64,000 bases of DNA, taken from the NCBI RefSeq assembly GCF_006715485.1, contig NZ_VFNH01000003.1:1-64000 (forward strand), written 5' to 3'. Shown one piece after another: positions 33,282 through 41,600 of this stretch. This DNA comes from Herbaspirillum sp. SJZ107. Its GTDB lineage: Bacteria; Pseudomonadota; Gammaproteobacteria; Burkholderiales; Burkholderiaceae_D. How positions within the stretch are numbered: the first letter of the stretch is position 1; each line of letters starts with the position of its first letter. Position numbers and translations under genes: made by a program. The notes under the pieces are model-generated. The model was given only the letters and a program-made list of their open reading frames with translations, was not told where the DNA came from and ran no database searches.

Positions 33282-34655
33282 TCAGGCGGCCTCTGCAAAC
33301 GGTACCTGCTCCACTGCGCGCACCAGCGCCTCGAAGCATTCCGGGTCGAGCACGCTGCCGACCGTCTTGCGCATCATCTCGAGCGCCTGCGGGATCGGGA
33401 TCGCGCCGCGGTACGGGCGCTCGGCCGTGATCGCGTCGAAGATGTCGGCGGTGGTGATGATGCGGGTCTCGATGCGGATGTCTTCCGCCGTCAGGCCGCG
33501 CGGGTAGCCGTTGCCGTCGAGGCGCTCGTGGTGGGCCGCGGCAATCGCCGCCAGTTCGCGGAAGGGTTCGATACGGCCGAGGATGGTCTCGGTGAATTCC
33601 GCGTGCAGCTTGACCGCGTCCCACTCGGCGCGGTCGAGGGCGCCGGCCTTGTCCAGCACGCTGTTGCTGACGCCCAGCTTGCCCACGTCGTGCAGCAGCG
33701 CCCCACGCTTGAGCCAGCGGCGGCGCTGGCTCGACAGGCCCAGCGCTTCGCCGATCATGTCGGTGTACAGCGCCACCCGCGCGCTGTGGCCGCTGGTGTA
33801 CGGGCTCTTGGCATCGACCACCTGGCCGAAGGCGGCGGCGATATCGTCCAGGTAATCCTCGTCAAGCGCATGCTCGCGGCCCTGCCCGTCCGGCTGGATG
33901 GCGGCCACGGCGGCGTCGATGCCTGATCCGGCCAGCACCTCCCAGAAATCGGCCGACTGCGCCACCTGGCCGAAGGCATCCACTAGCGCTGGATCGAACC
34001 ACTGGCCGCTGCGCGCCTGGACTTCTTCCAGCGCCGCCGCGCGTCCGCCTTCGGTATGGAAGACGTCGATCACCTGGGCCAGCAGCGCGATGCGCGAATA
34101 CACGGGGATCGCCTCGCCGGCCAGGCGCGCCGGCTTGCCGTTGCCATTGAAATGTTCGTCCAGCGAATAGATGCCGTCGGAAACGCCTTGCGGAAAGCGC
34201 AGCAGGCTGGCGATCTCGGCGCCACGCTGGCAGCGCGTGGCCACCAGGTCGCGCGCGATTTCCGGACCGTCGCGCAGGATGGTCATCACGCTGCGGAAGC
34301 GCTCGGCCAGGCCGGCTTTCAAACCGGTGTGCTTGAGCACGAAGCCGAGCACCTGCGGCAGGCTGTCGCCGACCGTCTTGTAGTCGCGCTTGAAGTCGAG
34401 GTCGTCAGTGAGGTAGAGCTCGCAGATGCGCGCCGCATTGCTGCTGCAGCCCAGGTCTTTCAGCAGCAAGGTGTAGTAAAGCTCCCACAACTGCGCTTCC
34501 GGCAAGCCGATCCGGCGCCCGATGTGCATGCCGATCCAGCAGCAGCGCACGCAATGGCCGGGCGGCTGGCCCTCGGTAATGTCGAGGGCGTAGCTGAGTG
34601 CAGCAATCAGTTCCGATAGTTTCAGGGCGCTGGAGGGAGTGGGAACGGCATACAT
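33282..34655 (-). CDS. tandem HD-GYP domain protein 2
   Basis: 457 residues, same length as the neighbour, collinear and highly similar (SGHSARVA, LLHDVGKLG, HHERLDGNGYP, RIITTADIFDAITAERPYRG). The N-terminal half again has KDLG and NGNGKPARL in place of catalytic motifs. Thus a c-di-GMP phosphodiesterase paralog arising from tandem duplication, probably with different expression. ATG 34655 (MYAVPTPSS) matches the start of the twin protein; earlier in-frame starts lie in AT-rich non-coding sequence. Confidence 0.88.
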   Translation of the reverse strand: MYAVPTPSSALKLSELIAALSYALDITEGQPPGHCVRCCWIGMHIGRRIGLPEAQLWELYYTLLLKDLGCSSNAARICELYLTDDLDFKRDYKTVGDSLPQVLGFVLKHTGLKAGLAERFRSVMTILRDGPEIARDLVATRCQRGAEIASLLRFPQGVSDGIYSLDEHFNGNGKPARLAGEAIPVYSRIALLAQVIDVFHTEGGRAAALEEVQARSGQWFDPALVDAFGQVAQSADFWEVLAGSGIDAAVAAIQPDGQGREHALDEDYLDDIAAAFGQVVDAKSPYTSGHSARVALYTDMIGEALGLSSQRRRWLKRGALLHDVGKLGVSNSVLDKAGALDRAEWDAVKLHAEFTETILGRIEPFRELAAIAAAHHERLDGNGYPRGLTAEDIRIETRIITTADIFDAITAERPYRGAIPIPQALEMMRKTVGSVLDPECFEALVRAVEQVPFAEAA

Positions 34656-34701
34656 GACGATTTCTCTACAATAATAAATGATGAATTTGAGAAATACATT
34701 A

Positions 34702-34738
34702 CACATATGTGATTCTGTAGGTAAATTAATTTTACCTA
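34702..34738. repeat. two palindromes in the AT-rich HD-GYP2/catalase spacer
   Basis: CACATATGTG (34702-34711) is a perfect 10-bp palindrome, and TAGGTAAA (34718-34725) with TTTACCTA (34731-34738) an 8-bp dyad around TTAAT. The 207-base spacer is strikingly AT-rich and serves two divergent genes (minus 34655, plus 34863), so either dyad could bind a regulator of the catalase or of HD-GYP2. Confidence 0.4.
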
Positions 34739-34862
34739 TCTCATCCATACAAATTGATAGTTTGCTTAGATGAGTCAGACACTCTACCATGGCATATATA
34801 GATCGCAGCTATCGAAATATGTAAATCGATAGTCAATAACCTAGCCAATGAAAGAGACGAAC

Positions 34863-36320
34863 ATGCGCAACCTCACTACCGCTTCCGGCATCCCCGTCGT
34901 CGACAACCAGAACTCGATCACCGCCGGCCCGCGCGGCCCGGTCCTGCTGCAGGATTTCCACCTGATCGAAAAGCTGCAGCACTTCAATCGCGAGCGCATC
35001 CCCGAGCGCGTGGTCCATGCAAAAGGTTCGGGCGCCTACGGCACCTTCATCGTGACGCACGACATCAGCCGCTACACCAGCGCCAAAGTGTTCGACACCG
35101 TTGCCAAGCAGACCGAGACCTTCCTGCGTTTCTCGACCGTGGGCGGCGAAAAAGGTTCGGCCGATACCGAGCGCGATCCGCGCGGCTTCGCCCTGCGCTT
35201 CTATACCGAAGACGGCAACTGGGACCTGGTCGGCAATAACACCCCGACTTTCTTCCTGAAGGACGGCATCAAGTTCCCGGACTTCATCCACACCCAGAAA
35301 CGCGATCCGCAGACCAACCTCAAGTCCGCCCAGATGATGTGGGATTTCTGGAGCCGCGCACCGGAAAGCCTGCACCAGGTGACGATCCTGTTCTCGGACC
35401 GCGGCACCCCGGACGGCTACCGCCACATGGACGGTTTCGGCAGCCACACCTACAGCCTGATCAATGCCGACGGCGAGCGCCACTGGGTGAAATGGCACTT
35501 CAAGACCCAGCAGGGCATCAAGAACCTGAGCGCTGCCGAAGCAGTGCGCCTGGCCGGCACCGACCCGGACTACGCCCAGCGCGATTTGTTCAACGCGATT
35601 GCACGCGGCGATTTCCCGCGCTGGAGCGTCGAGATGCAGGTCATGAACGACGCCCAGCGCGCCGCCTGGGAAGCCAGGACCGGCTGGGACGCGTTCGACC
35701 TGACGAAAGTCTGGCCGCAGGGCGAGTTCCCGCGCCTCCCGGTCGGCATCCTGGAACTGAACCGCAACCCGGACAACTACCACCAGGACGTCGAGCAGGC
35801 CGCGCTGTCGCCGTCGAACATCGTGCCGGGCCTGGGCTACAGCCCGGACAAGATGCTGCAGGCACGCCTGTTCGCCTACCACGACGCCCAGCTGTACCGC
35901 GTCGGCACCAACCACCAGCACCTGCCCGTGAACCGTCCGCGCTGCCCCATCCACAACCAGCAGCGCGACGGCGCGATGGCGCTCTTCAACGGCGGTTCGG
36001 CGGCCAACTATGATCCCGTCCAGAACGGTGCCATGCCGGCGGCCGGCGGCTTCGGCCACGGCGACGCAGGCTGGCAGCTGGAAGGCACGGCGGGCCGCTA
36101 CGACACCCGCGCCACCGACGACCACTACACCCAGGCCGGCAACCTGTTCCGCCTGTTGACGATTGATGCCAAGCGCAACCTGATCGAGAACATCGCCGGC
36201 GCCCTGAGCCAGGCAGATGCCACGATCCAGGACCGCCAGATCGGTCACTTCCTGAAGGCCGATCCGGCCTACGGTCAGGGCGTGTCGGCTGCGATCAGCC
36301 GCATCCTGAACCGGGCCTAA
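34863..36320 (+). CDS. katA: catalase, copy 1
   Basis: 485 residues, small-subunit haem catalase: distal H52 in RVVHAKGSGAYG, the Asn of LVGNNTPTFF and the haem-ligand Tyr of RLFAYHDAQLYRVG. It disproportionates H2O2. Start ATG 34863 is favoured (AGAG seven bases upstream); ATG 34848 would add five residues. Ends normally ISRILNRA. Over 480 aligned residues it differs from the second copy (61743) at 18 positions that I count, eleven of them in the first 85. Confidence 0.95.
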   Translation: MRNLTTASGIPVVDNQNSITAGPRGPVLLQDFHLIEKLQHFNRERIPERVVHAKGSGAYGTFIVTHDISRYTSAKVFDTVAKQTETFLRFSTVGGEKGSADTERDPRGFALRFYTEDGNWDLVGNNTPTFFLKDGIKFPDFIHTQKRDPQTNLKSAQMMWDFWSRAPESLHQVTILFSDRGTPDGYRHMDGFGSHTYSLINADGERHWVKWHFKTQQGIKNLSAAEAVRLAGTDPDYAQRDLFNAIARGDFPRWSVEMQVMNDAQRAAWEARTGWDAFDLTKVWPQGEFPRLPVGILELNRNPDNYHQDVEQAALSPSNIVPGLGYSPDKMLQARLFAYHDAQLYRVGTNHQHLPVNRPRCPIHNQQRDGAMALFNGGSAANYDPVQNGAMPAAGGFGHGDAGWQLEGTAGRYDTRATDDHYTQAGNLFRLLTIDAKRNLIENIAGALSQADATIQDRQIGHFLKADPAYGQGVSAAISRILNRA

Positions 36321-36323
36321 GCC

Positions 36324-37550
36324 TCATCCTGCCGGCCGCCTCGACCGGGACACCGCGAGGTCGGCCAGCAGGGCCAGCGCAAAGGCCGCGACCGCCACCA
36401 GGTAGATCGCCCGGTAATCGCCGCCGCTGTGCGCGAATATCCAGGAAAAGCCATAGCCCGACACGGCCTGGGACAGCGCGAACATCGTGGTCGAGCGGCT
36501 CCAGGCCGCATGCTGCGCATCGTGGTCGTGTGCCATCAGCTCGTGCAGCCGGCCGATGACGAGCGTGACCACGCCCGGCGTGAATGCGCCCAGGAGCAGG
36601 CTGGCCAGCACCAGCGACGGCGTATGCGGCAGTTCGGCCAGGAGCAGCGACGCCAGGCCCGACAGAAGCAAGCCGAGCCGCAATGCATTGCCGAAGCCGG
36701 CGCGATCCGCCACCAAGCCGTAGGCCATCGGTCCCGCGGCCGCCCCTGCCCCGTACAGTATCCAGTACAGCGCGCCATGCGCCGCACCCTCGTGCAGGCC
36801 GCGCGCCACGAAGTCCACCAGGAACACTGCCGCCGGCACCAGACCGGCTGCCACCGCGGCATATTCGAGGTACAGCACCCGCACCGCCAGCGGTGCCGGT
36901 CGGGACGCGGCTGGCGCCGCATAGCCGGTGGCATGCGCCTGCGCCGGCGCCATGTGGGCAGGCCAGGCGCGCCAGGTCAGCGCCGTCAACAGGCCGCTGA
37001 ACACGGCCAGCCCGATCCAGCAGCTCGCCAGGCCCAGGCGCAGGAGCGGCGGCAGCAGCGTGCCCGACACCACGATGCCGGCGCCGATGCCCATGAAGAT
37101 GGCGCCGCTGGCGATCCCTCGCCGTGACAGGGCGACCAGCGGCAGCACGGTCTGCGCCACCAGGACCATCACCACCGCCCCGGCAAAGCCGGACAGGAAG
37201 CGCCACGCGAAGAACCACGGCAGCGACAACGGCCAGGCGCAGGCGAGGAAGGCCAGGCTCGCCAGCAGCATCATCGCGCGCAGCGCGGCGCGCGGGCCGG
37301 TGCGCGCCGCGAGCGGCCGTCCGCACAGGGCGCCCACGAAGTAGCCCGCGAAATTGGCCGCGCCAAGGTAGACGACGTCGCTGGCGGCAAACCAGTGCGC
37401 CTGGATCAGGAGCGGAATCAGGGGGGTATAGGCGAAACGCGCCAGGCCGATCGCGACCAGGCTGGCGCACATGCCGGCCACGATGGCATAGGCCGGCGAG
37501 ATGACCTGCCCGGCGGATGGAACGGGCGCGTGGGCGGCGCGCATGCTCAT
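36324..37550 (-). CDS. MFS transporter, YbfB/YjiJ-like
   Basis: 408 residues with 12 predicted helices; the start AYAIVAGMCASLVAIGLARFAYTPLIPLL is typical of the YbfB/YjiJ family. Inner-membrane exporter or importer of unknown substrate. ATG 37550 overlaps the TGA of the MBL-fold hydrolase by ATGA, so the two are translationally coupled and probably handle one compound. Convergent with catalase copy 1, three bases apart. Confidence 0.88.
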   Translation of the reverse strand: MSMRAAHAPVPSAGQVISPAYAIVAGMCASLVAIGLARFAYTPLIPLLIQAHWFAASDVVYLGAANFAGYFVGALCGRPLAARTGPRAALRAMMLLASLAFLACAWPLSLPWFFAWRFLSGFAGAVVMVLVAQTVLPLVALSRRGIASGAIFMGIGAGIVVSGTLLPPLLRLGLASCWIGLAVFSGLLTALTWRAWPAHMAPAQAHATGYAAPAASRPAPLAVRVLYLEYAAVAAGLVPAAVFLVDFVARGLHEGAAHGALYWILYGAGAAAGPMAYGLVADRAGFGNALRLGLLLSGLASLLLAELPHTPSLVLASLLLGAFTPGVVTLVIGRLHELMAHDHDAQHAAWSRSTTMFALSQAVSGYGFSWIFAHSGGDYRAIYLVAVAAFALALLADLAVSRSRRPAG

Positions 37551-38554
37551 GGCATGGTCTCGTAATTGGCCGGGATCCAGCGGTAAGCGGCGCCGTCCTG
37601 GCGGATATGTCCCAGGCCCGGGAAGGCGATATGCGCGGCACCGACCCATAGATGTTCCTGCGCGGCCCGCGCCAGCAGCGCGCGCCGTGTGCGCTGGGCG
37701 GCACCGGCGCTGCTGTCGTACTTGAGCGTGACCTGCGGATCCCGCAACTGGACCGGGGCGACGTGCACGATATCGCCCCACACCAGCAGGCGCTGGCCGC
37801 GGCTCTCGACCAGGTAGGCGGTGTGGCCGGGCGTATGGCCAGGCGCGCTCAGGGTGCGGATGCCGGGCACCAGTTCGGTGTCAAGCGCGAAAGGCCGCAG
37901 GCGCCCGGCCTCGGCATAGGGTGCCAGCATCGCGCTGGCGCTGTCGAAGAAGCTGCGCAGGAATTCGGGCGCACGCGCGCGGCTCGCCGGGTCGCGCCAG
38001 TAATCGGCATCCGCGCGGGCCACGCGCAGCACCGCGTTCGGGAACGCGATGTTCCCGGCGCGCAGCACCCCGCCCACATGGTCCTTGTGCAAGTGGGTCA
38101 ACAGGATCTCGTCGACCTGCCCGGGCGCATAGCCGGCTGCCCGCAGGTTCGCCAGCAGCTGGCCGCAGCAGGCGCCGTACAGGGCCCCTGCCCCGGTATC
38201 GATCAGCACCAGCCTGGTGCCGGTATTGACCAGGAAGGCGTTGATCGAACCCTGCAGCGGCAACTTCAGGTCATCGGCGGCGAGCGCGTGCGCCACCGCC
38301 TCGGGCGAGGTGCCGGCCATCACGCTCTCGACCGGGAAAGGATGGGTGCCGTCGGACAGCGCGACGACTTCGAAGTCGCCCAGCATCATGCGGTAGTAGC
38401 CGGGGTTCGGCGCGTGCGCCCGGGGCGCGGCGGCATCGGCGGCGGGCGCACCCAGCAGGGCCGCCGCCAGCGTGACGCACAAGTACAGGCACCAGGACCG
38501 GAACAGCGGATCCCTGCCGGTCCGCCAGTGGTGTTCTTTGCCATTGAGGTTCAT
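37547..38554 (-). CDS. exported MBL-fold metallohydrolase, copy 1
   Basis: 335 residues. An N-terminal hydrophobic segment (LYLCVTLAAALLGAPAADA) suggests export. The metal site is H154-L-H156-K-D158-H159, with later His in SAPGHTPGHTAYLV and the aspartate in VWGDIVHV. Similar to quorum-quenching or alkylsulfatase-like hydrolases; substrate unknown. CAGGAG precedes ATG 38554. Its paralog at 50104 shares FEVxxLSDGT, GxxxLLINTG and the end GYRWVPVNY pattern. Confidence 0.87.
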   Translation of the reverse strand: MNLNGKEHHWRTGRDPLFRSWCLYLCVTLAAALLGAPAADAAAPRAHAPNPGYYRMMLGDFEVVALSDGTHPFPVESVMAGTSPEAVAHALAADDLKLPLQGSINAFLVNTGTRLVLIDTGAGALYGACCGQLLANLRAAGYAPGQVDEILLTHLHKDHVGGVLRAGNIAFPNAVLRVARADADYWRDPASRARAPEFLRSFFDSASAMLAPYAEAGRLRPFALDTELVPGIRTLSAPGHTPGHTAYLVESRGQRLLVWGDIVHVAPVQLRDPQVTLKYDSSAGAAQRTRRALLARAAQEHLWVGAAHIAFPGLGHIRQDGAAYRWIPANYETMP

Positions 38555-38665
38555 GCGCTTCTCCTGGATTGCGATACCGCGATCTTTCGGCACAACGCGC
38601 ACGGCGCCAACTATCCAAAGGCCAGGAAGCGCGGGTAGAGGACAGTGGCCACGGACAGCGCGCCG

Positions 38666-41600
38666 TCAGCGGCCTTCCGGCAGCTCGAAGATGACGCTGC
38701 AGCCGCAGGGCTGCCCGGCCTCGGCGCGGATGGTGCCGCCGTGCGCCTCGATGATGGAACGGCACACCGCCAGTCCCATGCCGATGCCGTCCGGCTTGGT
38801 GCTCACGAACGGTTCGAACATGGTGTCGACGACGGATGCCTCCACGCCGACGCCATTGTCCTCGAAGCGCATGCCGATCCGGCCGTTCCCGCCGCGCGAT
38901 ACGATCCGCAGCACCCGGCGGCGTGCCAGGACCGGCGTCATCGCCTCCATGGCATTGTTGACCAGATTGACCAGGACTTGCCGCAGCTGGACGGCGTCGC
39001 CGTCGATGCGGCTGGCAAGCGCCTCCAGCTCGAGTTCGAGCGCGACGGCGTGCCGCTGCAGGTCGGCGCGCGCCAGCGCCAGCGTCTCGCGCAGCAGCAC
39101 GTGCAGGTCGACCGCGCCGAACTGCGGACTGCGGTGCCCCAGCTCCTGCAGGGTCTGGATGATTTTACCGGCGCGCTGGCTTTGTCCCCCGATCTCCTGC
39201 AGCAGGCCGTCCACCCGGTCCAGGTCAGGCGGCGCGCGCTGCAGCCAGCGCAATGCGGCGCCGGCGTTCGCCGAGATCGACATCAGGGGCTGGTTGACTT
39301 CATGGGCGACCGCCGCCGTCAGCTGGCCCACGGTCGCCACCCGCGCGCCGTGCGCCAGCTCGGCCTGGGCCGTGCGCAGCGCTTCCTCGTCGATACGGTG
39401 GCGCGTGATGTCGCTGACCGTACCGACGAACACGCCGTCGATGTCGTCCGCCGGCTGGCCGACGACGGACAGGTAGCGCACCCGGCCGTCGCCGGCGGCC
39501 ACGCGGTGTTCGAAACGCATGGGGCGCCGCGCGCCGGCGGCGTCGTTGATCACCCGTGCCACGTTGTCGCGGTCTTCCGGATGGATGCGCGCCATCAGGG
39601 TACCGAGCGCGATCCGGTCCGGCGCCGGGTCCAGCCCGAAGATGCGGCAGCATTCCGCTGAACAGTCGAGCGTACCGCGTTCCACGTCCCAGATCCAGCT
39701 GCCGCTGCGGTTGATGCGCTCACCGAGCAGCAGCATCGCGCGGCTCTCGCGCAAGGCTTTCTCGACCCGGCGGCGTTCGCGGTTTTCCTCCAGCAGCTCG
39801 GCATACAGCTGCGCGGTCTCGAGCGATACCGCGGCCTGGGCTGCCAGCAACGACAGCACCTGGGTATGCTCGCCGGTGAAGCCGTAGGAGGACAAACGGT
39901 TTTCCAGGTACAGCATGCCGACCAGTTGCGCCCGCTTCATCATCGGGATCGCGATCGCCGCGCAGCGCGGGTAGGCCGCCAGGTAGGGATCCCTGGCGTA
40001 CGGCGCCGGGCGCAGGCTGTCGCTGACGCTGAGCGGCTGGCGCGTGCGCATGACCGTGTTGACCATGGTGAGCGGGAGGTCTTGCGCGGTCGGCGCGACC
40101 AGACCCATGTCGACTTCGATGCCGTCCGCGGTCAGGCGCGCGCTGGCCTGGACCAGCATGCCGTCGTTTTCGCGCCGGATCAGGATGCCGCGCTGGGCAT
40201 TCGCGGTCTGCAATGCGATCTTCATGAGCGTCTGCACCAGCGGCACCGCATGGATCTCCTCCGACAACGCGCGCGCCGAGCGGATGACGCTGTCGATGTC
40301 GCGGATCGCCGCGGTGTTCGCGTGCAGCGCGAGCACCGCGCCGTCGCCCTGCGCAGCCAGCGGCGGGAACGCTGCTTCGAGCAGCGCCACCTTGCCCAGT
40401 GCGCCCCAGCGGCGGTAGGCCCGCGACGCCGCCTGCGCATGCGCACCCGCCGCGGTCGGCTGGCGCCGGCGCGCCGCTAGCGCTGCCGCGCGTTCGTGCG
40501 CGATACCGGCGATGTGCTCGACACCGTAGGTACGCGCATGTTCGGCCGCACGTTCGTAGCAGTCCTGCGCACCCGCATCGTCGCCGTCGAATTCGCGCAG
40601 CGCGCCCTCGGCCAGCGCCAGCTTGTCGGCAAACGTGACGGGGTTGCTGTCGGCCCAGGTGCGGATCTGCGCCAGGTGACCAGCAGCGCGCACGCGCCGC
40701 GCCGCCGTTTCCCCCGCGTCCTGTCCGCACAGGGCCAGCACGCTGAACAGGTGAAGGTCCAGCAGGTGGATATAGGCCGGGGCCGACCACGCCAGCAGGG
40801 CCGCTTCGTCGAGACAGGCCAGCGTGCGCTCCAGGTCGCCTTCAAGGTAGCGTGCGATGGCAAGGTAGATCCAGCGCCAGAAGCGCAGCGGCGCCATGGC
40901 GTTGGCGGCGCCGGGCATGTCGCGCTCGAGGTCGGGTGCGCCGCCCTCCTCGGCGACGGTGCGCAGGTGGTCGACATAGTAAAGCTGGGTGCGCAGGACC
41001 GTTTCGACGTCGGCGAAGCCGGCATGGACGACGAAAGCGTGCGCCTGCTCGACCGCTTCGCGTACCGTGTCCAGGTGGTCGCCGCGCGCCAGCAACAGGC
41101 AGGTGCGGTGGCAGGCCGCGAAGCAGGCGGTCGTGAAATCGCCCTGCGCGCGGCCGGCCGCGAACCCGTCCTGCGCGCACTCGAGGGAAAACTCGAGCGG
41201 CTGGGTCCAGACACTGAGCTGGTCGAGCGCCAGCAGCACCTGCGCCTCGTGCGAGGCATAGCCGTGCTGCTTCACCAGCTTGCGCGCCGCCTGCCCGTAC
41301 GCGAACCCGTCCTCGTAGGCCTGGTAGTGTTCGCACACGCGCACGCCGAACCAGGCCAGCACGGCCACCGAGTCGGCCGTCATGCCGTGGCGCAGGGTCA
41401 GCTGCAGGGTTGCGCACATCTGCATGAACAACAGACGCGGCGCGGTCAGGGCCGCCGCCACCATGGCGCTGGTCAGCAGCTGGAATGCCACCGCGATATC
41501 GGCGTCGGCCAGCGGCGGCAACGCCTGCAGGCACGCCTGCGGGTCGGTGCCCAGGCCCGCGCGCACGGCCGCGTAGGCGCGGTCGCCTTCCTCTTTACCG

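Noticed and set aside
34833..36248. Long minus-strand frame opposite catalase 1, repeated at 61725-63128
   Set aside because: The apparent conservation of the antisense frame in both places is explained by the duplication of the catalase itself.
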